Positions 1-8,507 of a DNA stretch of 37,050 bases are shown here, one piece after another. This DNA is from a virus, in IMG/VR virus record IMGVR_UViG_3300027996_000087, positions 1 through 37,050 of that record. One strand, given 5' to 3'. How positions within the stretch are numbered: position 1 is the first letter of the stretch; the number at the start of each line of letters is the position of its first letter. The notes below the pieces were generated by a model that had not been told where the DNA came from, did not search any database, and saw nothing but the letters and a program-made list of their open reading frames with translations. Both the position numbers and the translations under genes were made by a program.

Positions 1-151
1 CGTGATTGTTGCGAGTAATTTGACAACATCTTTAATAACCGAGTTGATCTCAATAATCGAGTCTGACATGTATATAAGTGACTCTGTATTTCTTGATTTA
101 TCATTATCTTTGCCTTTTGGTTTCTTTAGCTCTTTAACAAACGCCGTTGCT
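1..151. repeat. Terminal direct repeat (left copy), genome closure point
   Basis: Bases 1-151 match 36900-37050 with one difference (A at 25, G at 36924). The difference is synonymous in the minus-strand gene crossing the join (GTT against GTC, both Val). This is the overlap expected from a circular or circularly permuted assembly, so the unique genome length is about 36,899 bp. A short physical terminal repeat is the alternative, but the repeat lies inside a gene. Confidence 0.9.
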
Positions 152-228
152 GCTGTAAACAATATCGCCCCCGCGAACAGGGTAAATGGGTCAGCTGCTA
201 GATTAGTTACTGCTTCTATGTCGCTCAT
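1..228 (-). CDS. Junction-spanning membrane protein, N-terminal part
   Basis: This is the first 76 codons of a 140-residue protein whose remaining 64 residues lie at 36705-36899, because the window ends are joined in the real molecule. The ATG at 228 has a GGA about 8 bases upstream. The N-terminus has one hydrophobic stretch (about residues 14-32, FTLFAGAILFTAATAF). It is followed by a lysine-rich charged segment and then a predicted helical C-terminal part. It lies between lysozyme and holin genes, so a lysis role is plausible (accessory holin, antiholin or another membrane factor). I do not recognise the family. The reading frame is continuous across the join, which supports circularity. 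Confidence 0.7.
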   Translation of the reverse strand, partial: MSDIEAVTNLAADPFTLFAGAILFTAATAFVKELKKPKGKDNDKSRNTESLIYMSDSIIEINSVIKDVVKLLATIT

Positions 229-254
229 ACTTCACATCCAGTATCTGGAATTTG

Positions 255-665
255 TTATTGGAATTCACCGGAGCGCATCATGTTAGCCAGTTCAATAGAT
301 CTACGGCCTACCTGTTCGCTCCAACGACTTCTGAGCATTTCTTTTGATGCTTCTCCAAAGTCGCCATCTGATATTAATTTAATCGTTTTCTTAAAGCCTG
401 AGAATGTCCTTAGTCCCATGTTAAAGATCATATTCTCAATTACAGCCTGTCTTGCACCGTTTAGGCTTTTATACCATTCAAAAGTTCTACAATCCCTGTA
501 TACCGATCTCATGTCTTCGTCAAACATTAGTTCTACAACGTCATCAGATACACCGCGCTCTAAATTACGCCCTATGCCAATTGACCAGATACCAAGAGAG
601 TCTTTATACATCTTGTTTCTTTTGGCTTCATGCCTAATAATTAGCTCTATAGATTGAGATATCAC
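255..665 (-). CDS. Phage lysozyme (T4-type, GH24 family)
   Basis: The 136-aa endolysin should cleave peptidoglycan glycan strands at the end of infection. It carries the T4 lysozyme N-terminal signature: a glutamate (E13) in IIRHEAKR, then YKDSLGIWSIGIGRNLE with D22. These correspond to T4 E11 and D20. The T4 Thr26 position is Ser28 here. The length is slightly under the usual 145-165 residues. No signal peptide or N-terminal TM is visible, so release should depend on a holin, and a good candidate lies two genes downstream. The start overlaps the end of the preceding structural gene by 4 bases, so it is expressed at the end of the late operon. Confidence 0.9.
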   Translation of the reverse strand: MISQSIELIIRHEAKRNKMYKDSLGIWSIGIGRNLERGVSDDVVELMFDEDMRSVYRDCRTFEWYKSLNGARQAVIENMIFNMGLRTFSGFKKTIKLISDGDFGEASKEMLRSRWSEQVGRRSIELANMMRSGEFQ

Positions 666-1294
666 GTCTTAGTAACCGTCATTGAGTCAACTGTTTGGTC
701 TGGATCGGCGCATGAAATACCGACTTGAGTACCATTTGATAAAACTGTAGACGTATGCGTAGCCGTATAATCAGTACCCGCAATAGTGGCGGTAGCTATA
801 ACGCTTGCGCCTGAACAAACTACGTGCAACGTCACCTGTGAATCAATCAATGCGCCGTCAGACACAATAACTTCTTTGCCTGTGTAATTACCGTTTACTA
901 CTTCGCCAATATTCACAGAAAAAACATTAAAGCCGAAGGCCTGCGTAATGCGAATGGCAACATAGTTATCTTTATTCACAGCTCTTACGATAATATCCAT
1001 TGAGATGTTGAAGTCATGTGAAGCATTAGTGCAAACACAATCAAGAGTTACATCTTCGTTTTGAACGTTTATAAGATTTATGCTATCACCAACCACATTA
1101 GACGAATCGGCCTTATTACTTGATATGATTAAATCCTGATCACCATAGGTAGCCCAAGCCGCTTGATTAACCGCTGCACCAGTAGGTGTGTGACTCGCTA
1201 ATGCTGTCGAATCAGCATCTTCAAACGTGTCTTCAAATAATGTAGAGCCTGATTGATACAATAAAACCCTGTTTGTCGCCGCTACTCTGCTCAT
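662..1294 (-). CDS. Virion appendage protein, tandem paralogue 2
   Basis: The 210-residue protein starts MSRVAATNRV, with an ATGA overlap with the upstream gene; an upstream in-frame Met would overlap that gene further. Its N-terminal half resembles the preceding gene (1291-1920): both begin with a short basic or polar segment, then a QSG motif, an acidic ED-F segment and an LIISSN/TIISNN block. The composition is beta-rich with few charges, as in jelly-roll or concanavalin-like carbohydrate-binding modules of phage tails, but no specific fold is proven. It probably belongs to the tail or surface of the virion. Confidence 0.6.
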   Translation of the reverse strand: MSRVAATNRVLLYQSGSTLFEDTFEDADSTALASHTPTGAAVNQAAWATYGDQDLIISSNKADSSNVVGDSINLINVQNEDVTLDCVCTNASHDFNISMDIIVRAVNKDNYVAIRITQAFGFNVFSVNIGEVVNGNYTGKEVIVSDGALIDSQVTLHVVCSGASVIATATIAGTDYTATHTSTVLSNGTQVGISCADPDQTVDSMTVTKT

Positions 1295-1920
1295 GATTTC
1301 CACACCTTGAAGTTTTGCCAAATTTGATCATTAAAATCGTTTCCTTTAATGCCAACTTTGGTTGAATTATTAAAGATAGTTGTAGCAAATGAAAAGACTG
1401 ATTCACCATTATAATAAACAGTAATATTTGATCCATCATCAACCGCTTTTAGCGTAACCGCTGAACCATCATGCGCTGGCGATGGGGCATATCCCCCGCC
1501 CTTTTCAGCAGCAATATCATTTACAGTCTCTTTTAAAACAACCGCACTAATAATATTGCCAATATAATTTAACTGCACCGCATAGTGGTTTTGAGCATCA
1601 ATACCACGAATAATTAACGACTGAAATACAATCTCTGAACCGGACTTATTGCAATCCATAATAGATTCTATAGTGACATTATTCGTGCCAACTTCTATTA
1701 AATGGTCATTTTCTTTGTAGTCGTTATCATCATCCGTGAACCCCTCAGTCTCAAGGTTATTAGAAATAATAGTCAGATCAAGATTGTTGACCTTTTCCCA
1801 TTGCGCACCCTGAACATTAACAGTATCAGGCGTTCTGCCTTCCAATGTATCGTTATCCGCACCATTAAAGTTGTCCTCTAATAGTAGAGCGCCAGACTGA
1901 GGTATTATTAATCTACGCAT
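1291..1920 (-). CDS. Virion appendage protein, tandem paralogue 1
   Basis: The 209-residue beta-rich protein starts MRRLIIPQSGALLLEDNF. The start ATG overlaps the stop of the upstream gene by one base (TAATG). It shares a layout with the next gene: QSG near the N-terminus, an acidic ED-F, an LTIISNN block, an IIRGIDAQNHYAVQ segment matching IIVRAVNKDNYVAIR, and a C-terminal TKVGIKG matching TQVGISC. The two look like a diverged tandem duplication. A role as tail-associated adhesin or decoration is inferred from position and composition. Confidence 0.6.
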   Translation of the reverse strand: MRRLIIPQSGALLLEDNFNGADNDTLEGRTPDTVNVQGAQWEKVNNLDLTIISNNLETEGFTDDDNDYKENDHLIEVGTNNVTIESIMDCNKSGSEIVFQSLIIRGIDAQNHYAVQLNYIGNIISAVVLKETVNDIAAEKGGGYAPSPAHDGSAVTLKAVDDGSNITVYYNGESVFSFATTIFNNSTKVGIKGNDFNDQIWQNFKVWKS

Positions 1921-2372
1921 TACTTGGCTTTCCAGAAAACTATCACGGCCTCATCAGCGCTCGCTGTGACCGTCAAGCCCGCTTGGTCATTAATAGCACC
2001 CTTGAAGTCAAAGAAACGATCCGTTGCACCCGCTTCATCTGCATCTTCACCAGTTAAGACAATACTAGCAGCCGCTTCTGTGCCTGCGTTGTTCTTTTTG
2101 GTGAACCCCGCTATAGTCGCTGTGACTGGTGTTGCGGCCGCTAATATCGTAACGCCTAATAAATGCGTATCACTAGCTGATCCTGCGCCAATAGCAACAC
2201 TAGATGTACCATCACATACAGTGACGTTACATTCATTCCGTGTTACTTGATAACCATCAGTAGCACTATCGACATTTCGCTCGCCAGCACCTAAGCCTTG
2301 CTCGTAACTATGATCCGCGTCATCTGTTACAGCGGTCCTAGCGTTACCACTGTCTTTGTACTTAGTAACCAT
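1920..2372 (-). CDS. Putative virion protein, 150 aa
   Basis: The small Ala/Thr/Val-rich protein has a low-charge C-terminal half of likely beta strands (LTVTASADEAVIVFWKAK at the end). It sits inside the string of translationally coupled structural genes, its start overlapping the upstream stop by one base. Composition and position suggest a minor head or tail decoration protein. I do not recognise a family. Confidence 0.55.
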   Translation of the reverse strand: MVTKYKDSGNARTAVTDDADHSYEQGLGAGERNVDSATDGYQVTRNECNVTVCDGTSSVAIGAGSASDTHLLGVTILAAATPVTATIAGFTKKNNAGTEAAASIVLTGEDADEAGATDRFFDFKGAINDQAGLTVTASADEAVIVFWKAK

Positions 2373-2581
2373 TACTCTCTCCCGTTCTTAATTTGTTTGT
2401 TTACATCATATAACTCTTGATCCAACTGCTCTAAGCGTAGATCAATAGCTCGTTTTGTTCTTTCTACCATATCACCAGAGGACGAGTCTCTCATATCAAT
2501 GAGGTTTGATACTTCATCGACACCCAATAAATTAGAATCTACGGACTCTCTAAAATCATTCATTGCTTCACGATAACTCAT
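2372..2581 (-). CDS. Small helical protein, 69 aa
   Basis: The short charged protein is largely predicted helix (ERTKRAIDLRLEQLDQELYD, then VNKQIKNGRE), likely a coiled coil. Its start overlaps the upstream stop by 4 bases and its stop overlaps the next start (TAATG), so it belongs to the late operon. The function is unknown. A small chaperone or virion component is possible. Confidence 0.55.
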   Translation of the reverse strand: MSYREAMNDFRESVDSNLLGVDEVSNLIDMRDSSSGDMVERTKRAIDLRLEQLDQELYDVNKQIKNGRE

Positions 2582-2841
2582 AATATTCTACTCGAAACCA
2601 ATATCTGTATGAACTCTAGCACTTCTTGGTCTTGCTGCAAAATTAACTGCTTTCTTCTATTTAATCTTTTCCCTGATCCATCTCCTGTTCCAGACTTCCC
2701 AACTTCATTCTGAAATAACAGAAGGTAACCAAGTCCCATTGGACCATCTTCATAATACGAATCTAAAAGACAGTTATTTGCCCCATCTGCTGTAATACAA
2801 GAACTGTCAGCATATAGATAACTAGCATCTGCTGTTGTCAT
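2578..2841 (-). CDS. Hypothetical late protein, 87 aa
   Basis: The protein starts MTTADASYLYADSS and has an acidic, Tyr/Cys-containing N-terminal half. A basic KRLNRRKQ patch follows, then a hydrophobic helical C-terminus. It is coupled to both neighbours by 4-base overlaps, so it is likely translated. I see no family signature. Confidence 0.5.
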   Translation of the reverse strand: MTTADASYLYADSSCITADGANNCLLDSYYEDGPMGLGYLLLFQNEVGKSGTGDGSGKRLNRRKQLILQQDQEVLEFIQILVSSRIL

Positions 2842-3065
2842 ACCACATCAACTAGATCCGTTATTATTTTAGCTCTTTCATCCTTATGCACTTTACTGAC
2901 GTAATAACCCATTATTTGCTGCTTTATTAAACGCTCAAGAAAGTCTTTACGGTTCTCTCCATCTTCTGCTTTATCCGCATACAAAACTTCAAAATACGGA
3001 CGTAAAGCGGCATCAAATGAAAGTGTCACATCGACTGCTGTTCCTGCTTGTAAGTTATAAGCCAT
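2838..3065 (-). CDS. Hypothetical late protein, 75 aa
   Basis: The protein starts MAYNLQAGTAVDVTLSFDAA, likely beta strands. It continues into a charged helical segment (KDFLERLIKQQIMGYYVSKV). The start overlaps the stop of the upstream fibre-like gene by one base. Small proteins of this kind often sit beside phage tail-fibre genes. The function is not recognised. Confidence 0.5.
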   Translation of the reverse strand: MAYNLQAGTAVDVTLSFDAALRPYFEVLYADKAEDGENRKDFLERLIKQQIMGYYVSKVHKDERAKIITDLVDVV

Positions 3066-3799
3066 TATGGAGCCATTAATCCTAAATCCCTAAGAATTTG
3101 TTTAAGTTCGTTAACTTCTGTCTCTAGTTGCCCAAGTGTAGCACCAGACGTATCCGCATTAGCCACCGGCTGAACAACAGGCGTTGTTGCATAAAAGCCC
3201 AGTTTAGCATTAGCAAAGCCAATCTCCATTCCTTGCGCAGAATTATTAGCGCTCTGATTCACTCTAACTGTCGTTGCATCAATGTAAGTAACGTATAAGC
3301 CAACAGCAGAGCTATTAACCTTTAATGCAAATACTGTAGTAGAAGCTAAGAATCCTTGAAATGTCATTGCTAGCGTGCCATTAGCGGCATAGTCAAACGT
3401 CACATCACCACTGCTGCCAATATTATCGAATACAAGGCTACTAAATGCCCCACCCAAGAAACCATCTGTCGTTCCCGTTATAACGGTGTCGTAAACAGGC
3501 CCCGCAGCCTCATCTACGCCCACACTCAATCTTGTTGTTCCGTTGTCTTTTAACTTAATTCCATTTGTTGAATTCAATCCATTTGCGCAATCAACAGATA
3601 AGTGACCATTCGTATTGGCAGAAGTGTCGCCTGATATATAATCAATATTATCCGTGTAAGTTATCGTAGCTCCAGCATCAACTGTATGAGAGCCGTACAA
3701 TTCATCTGCATTATCATTACAAATATCAAATGAATCACGAATAGTATCGCCTGCACCATCGTTTGGACTAGAGCCTAAGTTTATTGACTGCTTCGCCAT
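3065..3799 (-). CDS. Tail fibre or appendage-like protein
   Basis: The likely start is the ATG at 3799 (MAKQSINLGSSPNDGAGD), which overlaps the upstream stop as TAATG; a longer reading would overlap that gene by 37 bases. The 244-aa protein begins with NLGSSPNDGAGDTIRDSFDICNDNADELYG. That segment resembles the short N-terminal virion-attachment region common in phage tail fibres and structural proteins (pattern G-x-x-x-NDGtGD-lR-aF-k-iN-N-elY). The rest is beta-rich, ending in a short helix (LGQLETEVNELKQILRDLG) that may trimerise. Inference: a fibre or appendage protein attached to the short tail. Confidence 0.65.
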   Translation of the reverse strand: MAKQSINLGSSPNDGAGDTIRDSFDICNDNADELYGSHTVDAGATITYTDNIDYISGDTSANTNGHLSVDCANGLNSTNGIKLKDNGTTRLSVGVDEAAGPVYDTVITGTTDGFLGGAFSSLVFDNIGSSGDVTFDYAANGTLAMTFQGFLASTTVFALKVNSSAVGLYVTYIDATTVRVNQSANNSAQGMEIGFANAKLGFYATTPVVQPVANADTSGATLGQLETEVNELKQILRDLGLMAP

Positions 3800-5166
3800 T
3801 ATCTTATTTCTTCCCACTGAATAGACGCCAAGCAATCAGCATCTGAGGTTCCCGTTCTAATCGCCGCTATTGTTAATACGCCAGTTGGCGAGCCAATTTT
3901 ATTCCATAATACAGATTTACCCAATAACCCCTGCTTAGAAGCTGAGGTGTTTTTACGCTCTGTCGCTATATAGTCTGAATAAATCTCATGACCGTTAGCA
4001 ACGGCTGTTGCTGCTACATCAAACTCCATCATGCTATCCGCTGTATCTACATTGCCCCAGCTTTCCCCTGTTAATACAGCGTCATGAATAATAACTAATT
4101 TTATGGGATTCGTTGCTGTTATTGAAAACGTTTTAGGCAAGCTTAGTCCCAGATTCGCGTAGCCTTGGTATGTTGTTTTCGGACGTATAGATATTAGGGG
4201 GATTAAAGTTGTGCTCGCGGTAACTACCGTTACATGATTGTCAGCCGAGCGAGGAAATCCCGGCATTTCTAATAAATCTAACCCGCCTTCACTCTTGGCA
4301 GTACAACAGATAGCTTTCATTGTTGCGCTTGCGTTAGCTGTTATCTTATACCTTAAACCAATAGCGTTAGCTTCGTCGCCGTATCCCATCTCCATATAGG
4401 TGTCTGTAGCAGTGTTGTATATTCGCCAATACGCGCCACCCATTGGCATCTGCCAGTAACCTGTATTTCTTACGTTATCATTATTAATGGATGTTAGTAG
4501 TACACATAAGCCGTCCTGAACTAAGCAAAAGCGTATGCGTCCAACTTTTAAACTTTGGAAATCCATGCTAAAAATGTGCGAATCAGTCCAATCAACACCA
4601 GTAGTATTGCTGTCCCATGCTGACTGCTCAACTGTAGTCTCAACAACGCTACCGGTTACACTCGATCTTAAAAAGCATTCAGCAGTGCCGCTACCAATAG
4701 CCGCAAGGTCTAGCACACCTGTAATGTCGATTAATTGACTATTACCAGGAGTATAAGGCGCAGGATGGCTGCGCATAGTTGCGTGAGACGCATCAACAGC
4801 ATCTGAAAGGCTTAAGGTTAAATCTCTTGAATTGCCATTGAATGTGACCGTGCCATTACTAGTGGACTCATCCACCAAGTCATCTTGTTTATTATAAATA
4901 AACTCAATATCTAGTCGTTGACCTGTTCCCGAAGTCCTAAGACGACCAAAAGCATCAAAGTTAACTGAATCTGTTGGAAATGAAATAGGCTGATTTGCAG
5001 TTTTATCGGTAACAACAGGCAATGGATTAGTGGAATCTACAGGCGTTTGAACACCTAAAGCGCCATAAGCCACCTTATAGATCGGGTAGTGTATCGAATT
5101 GATTTCATCTGTAGCTGTATCTACCGCACCTGAATGTGTGGCAGGTTGAACCTTAATATTCGACAT
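3799..5166 (-). CDS. Large virion appendage protein, 455 aa
   Basis: The beta-rich protein contains the segment FDAFGRLRTSGTGQRLDIEF about 70 residues in. Similar 'AFGRLR' segments are common in uncharacterised phage structural proteins. It has few charged residues and many Thr/Ser/Asn. It overlaps the upstream gene by 14 bases. It sits among tail-appendage genes after the ejection proteins, so a tail, neck or fibre role is likely. No enzyme motif is visible. Confidence 0.6.
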   Translation of the reverse strand: MSNIKVQPATHSGAVDTATDEINSIHYPIYKVAYGALGVQTPVDSTNPLPVVTDKTANQPISFPTDSVNFDAFGRLRTSGTGQRLDIEFIYNKQDDLVDESTSNGTVTFNGNSRDLTLSLSDAVDASHATMRSHPAPYTPGNSQLIDITGVLDLAAIGSGTAECFLRSSVTGSVVETTVEQSAWDSNTTGVDWTDSHIFSMDFQSLKVGRIRFCLVQDGLCVLLTSINNDNVRNTGYWQMPMGGAYWRIYNTATDTYMEMGYGDEANAIGLRYKITANASATMKAICCTAKSEGGLDLLEMPGFPRSADNHVTVVTASTTLIPLISIRPKTTYQGYANLGLSLPKTFSITATNPIKLVIIHDAVLTGESWGNVDTADSMMEFDVAATAVANGHEIYSDYIATERKNTSASKQGLLGKSVLWNKIGSPTGVLTIAAIRTGTSDADCLASIQWEEIR

Positions 5167-5563
5167 CTATTATCTCTTTTAGAGTAAACCTATTAATAAA
5201 GCCATTGTCATCTCTCATAACATAAGCCTCCCATTCCTTCGGCAAGGAAGGCTCAACAACCACTTCTTCAATCTCATCAAATAACGGCTTTTCATTCATC
5301 TTACTAAGGATAGCGTTATTCTGGGAAATTAAATGCTTAAATTGATTTAATAACGGCTTTAGATCAACTTTCTCTATCGTATCAGGCTTATTGATTGATT
5401 CTATCAATGATTGGTTCTGCTGAAGCAATTCACTAAATTTAGCCAATAAATCATCTGACTTATCTTTAGGCTTAATGATGATTTCTTCTTTCTTCTCATC
5501 AAACTTAACATTGAAGCCTTTTTTATCCGCAACTGCTTTTAACTTAGTTTTATTTACTTTCAT
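5153..5563 (-). CDS. Charged coiled-coil protein, 136 aa
   Basis: The protein is Lys-rich and basic at the N-terminus (MKVNKTKLKAVADKK). The middle has heptad-like helices (LLAKFSELLQQNQSLIESI and LKPLLNQFKHLISQNNAIL). The C-terminus ends in a short beta-like segment. It lies between the large ejection-type protein and the appendage protein, with ATGA coupling. It may be a linker or a minor virion protein. No family is recognised. Confidence 0.5.
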   Translation of the reverse strand: MKVNKTKLKAVADKKGFNVKFDEKKEEIIIKPKDKSDDLLAKFSELLQQNQSLIESINKPDTIEKVDLKPLLNQFKHLISQNNAILSKMNEKPLFDEIEEVVVEPSLPKEWEAYVMRDDNGFINRFTLKEIIDVEY

Positions 5564-7377
5564 CCTAATGCAGCCCTTAACGCAATGAGAGAGTCCTGAC
5601 GAGACTTAATATCAGATACCATGTCACTACCGTTTATTCCTGTTGCCATACCTGGAGTACCATCTGCGTCCGTTAGAGGTACTGATATTTGAACGTCTTC
5701 AGGCTCTTGTGGTCTAGACTCGATAAATTTATTAACATTAGGGTTGGATGGCTTTTTAGCTTCTGGAGCTGGATCTGCTTTTTCTTCTGGGCTTTCGAAA
5801 TCAATATTTTCAAGCAATTCAACAATAGCCGCTCTATCCACACGAAGCTGTTTCCTCATTTGAGATGATGTGGCAATTCTCAGTCCTTCGTCTGTTGCCT
5901 TTAATAGCTCACCTAGACCTTTTTTGAAGGCAGGGGTTTTCCATGCGGAATTAATACCTTTTGCGCCAAGATATAAAGATATTCCAGCGCCGATAGGGCC
6001 AGCAACCGCTTGAGATGCGGCAAGTTGAGTTGTTCCAAGCCCAATGGCTGCTATACCTAGTATTTTACTTCTTGCCCCAAGAACCTCTGTTAGATTATGA
6101 ACCTGCCTCATAATCATGTTAGTTGCTTCGGCTTTTGCTTTAGGGGCTATATTATCAATTGCTTTGAATAGGTTAGATGATGAATCTAATAATCTCTGTG
6201 TTTTAACCCCTTTTGAATTCTTAACAACCACTTCATTTAATGCGCCTCTAATGGATCTATTTGCAGAGTCAAACATTCCAGCTTTGTCTGGAAATGATCC
6301 TTTTGCTTCTTTTACAAGCCTATCTAATTCTATTCTTGCCTTCCATATTCCATGAGCTGAATTATCAGTATTAGCCAATATCTTGTTAGCAGCCGTAACT
6401 ATTTCTTTTACATCTTTACTTCCTTCTTTTAGGAATATCTTCTCGTTTAGCATCTTTGAAACAGCAGAATCAATAGACTCAGACGCCTCTTTTATTAAAT
6501 CCTTCTCTGAAGCCGGTAATGCTTTAAGTCCGTCATCAAGCTCTTTTATTAAAGCGTCTTTATGCGCTACAATTTTATTCTGATTTCTTGTGAAGTTTGC
6601 CGAAGGATTTATTCCAGGCACTTTATTTACAGCCTTAGCAATTATCTTTTCTTCAGCAGAAGCAATAATCTCTTTTGTCCTTAATCCACCTACATCTATA
6701 GTCCTTAAGCTTTCTTTAGAGCCTTCCTTTGTATTAGCTGAAGTCTTTGGTCTAATAAGCTTTATAATGCTTCTTCGTCTATCTGCTGCGCTTAATTGCT
6801 TAGATCGCTTAACTAAGTCGCTTCCAGCTCTGCCAATAATAGTAGGCTGTGCAACAGGATTGCCTTTTCCAGCAGGATAAGCCGCCATTAGCGTATTAGC
6901 TACGTTTTCTACTTGCTGCATTGCTCTTGGGTTATCTTTCTCTAATTCCTTATAGAAATCTACCGCATCCCCACCAAATTCTAATATATTTGCGCCTTTC
7001 TCTGATAATGAAGTCCTTATCTCAGATGGTATTGCATTTACAAATGTCTTAGTGCTCTCTACTACTGCATCCTTTAATAAATTAGGAGTGTTTTTAGCAA
7101 TCCCTTTTATCCCTGTAACAATGGCATTGCCAACAGTATCAAGATAATAACTTGCTGCATTGCCTAGCAAGTCTCCAGCTAACTCAGGTGTTGATATTTC
7201 ACCTAACTGGTGTTTACCAATCTGGCCTGCGCTTTTTTCAAGGCCCTTAACTGCAATACCCTTCTGTCTTGTAGAAAATGATTCTGACTCTTGCTTTTCA
7301 TCAACTTCAACAGCAATACCACCAAATCTTCCACCATTGGTATTGTCTTCTACTAATGTCCCGCCAAATTTAGCCAT
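5560..7377 (-). CDS. Internal virion / DNA ejection protein, 605 aa
   Basis: The large helix-rich protein is the third of three consecutive genes after the tail genes. That is where short-tailed phages encode the internal proteins ejected with the DNA. It has a long mostly helical body with many Lys, Glu and Ala. A Gly/Ala-rich hydrophobic region lies near residues 440-475 (ILGIAAIGLGTTQLAASQ, then AGPIGAGISLYLGAK) and could insert in the host membrane. The acidic, Pro-containing tail ends KSRQDSLIALRAALG. No transglycosylase motif was recognised. Function is inferred from context and composition. Confidence 0.6.
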   Translation of the reverse strand: MAKFGGTLVEDNTNGGRFGGIAVEVDEKQESESFSTRQKGIAVKGLEKSAGQIGKHQLGEISTPELAGDLLGNAASYYLDTVGNAIVTGIKGIAKNTPNLLKDAVVESTKTFVNAIPSEIRTSLSEKGANILEFGGDAVDFYKELEKDNPRAMQQVENVANTLMAAYPAGKGNPVAQPTIIGRAGSDLVKRSKQLSAADRRRSIIKLIRPKTSANTKEGSKESLRTIDVGGLRTKEIIASAEEKIIAKAVNKVPGINPSANFTRNQNKIVAHKDALIKELDDGLKALPASEKDLIKEASESIDSAVSKMLNEKIFLKEGSKDVKEIVTAANKILANTDNSAHGIWKARIELDRLVKEAKGSFPDKAGMFDSANRSIRGALNEVVVKNSKGVKTQRLLDSSSNLFKAIDNIAPKAKAEATNMIMRQVHNLTEVLGARSKILGIAAIGLGTTQLAASQAVAGPIGAGISLYLGAKGINSAWKTPAFKKGLGELLKATDEGLRIATSSQMRKQLRVDRAAIVELLENIDFESPEEKADPAPEAKKPSNPNVNKFIESRPQEPEDVQISVPLTDADGTPGMATGINGSDMVSDIKSRQDSLIALRAALG

Positions 7378-8507
7378 TATGGTTTCCTGTATTTCTTGCC
7401 ATCATCAGGGTCTATATACTCTGCCCCACTCTTAAGATTATTATAGTCATCTTCTGTTAAAGGAGTTGGCAGTTTCTTTAATGGGCTTTTGAATTTAGGA
7501 GCATCTATCCTAAGATCAAATGGCATCGACCCTCTAGGAATCTTGCTTAAATCATCATTAAACCTATTAATTGTATTTAAGTTTACTTTTTGATTAAGTG
7601 ATAATATCCTTCTTATAGCCTTCTCTGATAATGAGATTTCTCCACCAGCAATCTGCTTTGCAAACTTTCTATCATTATCTGAAATGCCAGTACCTGCACC
7701 AAGAGCGCCACTACCTAAGATAGCTAGAGTAGCATTGCCCATATTAGCCATAAATGCTTCTGTATTTTTAACATCATCTTCAAAAGCACTAAACCCTATT
7801 CGATTAATTAATTTTCCAGTATTTTTAATGAACTCAGCGCCTGTTCCAGTAATAACGCCTGAGTTTAGTAAATCAATGGCGTCATTTGACTGATTAAGAG
7901 CCTTGCTTGCTGTTGTAGCAATAATTCTTTGTTCTGCTATATCAGCACCGATCTGTCTTGATAGAGACTTAGCAAACTCATCTTGATCGCCAAGATTGTT
8001 ATTAATGACCGTATCTGGGTCTTTAGCAGCGTTAGGATGCGCTACAATTTTATTAGTTGATAAATTCTTTTGTGCAATAGGCTTTCCATCGGCCCCAAAT
8101 ATCTCTTCAAACTTATCAACAGTTTTAGGCGCCTTAATAGATGCTCTAATCTCATTAGCAAACTGCATAGCTTGAGCAGACTCATTAGTAAATCCAGCCT
8201 GACCCAATAATTGAGCAGTTTTACCCATCATCTGCATTTGAATTTGCGGATCTTCTAACTTCTGGCCCTGAAACTCTTGAGTTATTTGAGCTTGAACAGC
8301 CTGAAACTTCTCAGCCTTTTCTTGCCCAGGCAATTTACCGCCTGTAGCTTCGCCTATGGCCTCACCAAATAATCCACCTGCCTGACTAGCTAGTTGAACG
8401 AATCCACGGCCTCTAGGCGTTGCTGCTGCCTGTTGTGCTCTTTGGAATAAACCCTGTCTAGCAGATGTTCTTACTTGCTCAGGGGATGGCATATTAAATA
8501 ATGGCAT
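7377..8507 (-). CDS. Internal virion / DNA ejection protein, 376 aa
   Basis: The Gln/Ala-rich helical protein starts MPLFNMPSPEQVRTSARQGL. An N-terminal Gln-rich helical stretch (AQQAAATPRGRGF, then KFQAVQAQITQEFQGQKLED) precedes a Gly/Ala-rich stretch (LAILGSGALGAGTGISDND) near the middle. The charged C-terminus ends DPDDGKKYRKP. It is coupled to both neighbours by one-base overlaps. With the genes at 8507 and 5560 it forms a three-gene set like the ejection proteins of P22-type or T7-type short-tailed phages. This is an inference; no catalytic motif is visible. Confidence 0.6.
   Translation of the reverse strand: MPLFNMPSPEQVRTSARQGLFQRAQQAAATPRGRGFVQLASQAGGLFGEAIGEATGGKLPGQEKAEKFQAVQAQITQEFQGQKLEDPQIQMQMMGKTAQLLGQAGFTNESAQAMQFANEIRASIKAPKTVDKFEEIFGADGKPIAQKNLSTNKIVAHPNAAKDPDTVINNNLGDQDEFAKSLSRQIGADIAEQRIIATTASKALNQSNDAIDLLNSGVITGTGAEFIKNTGKLINRIGFSAFEDDVKNTEAFMANMGNATLAILGSGALGAGTGISDNDRKFAKQIAGGEISLSEKAIRRILSLNQKVNLNTINRFNDDLSKIPRGSMPFDLRIDAPKFKSPLKKLPTPLTEDDYNNLKSGAEYIDPDDGKKYRKP

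Noticed and set aside
2-657. Plus-strand frames opposite lysozyme and the junction gene
   Set aside because: They lie antisense to recognised genes and lack ribosome sites.
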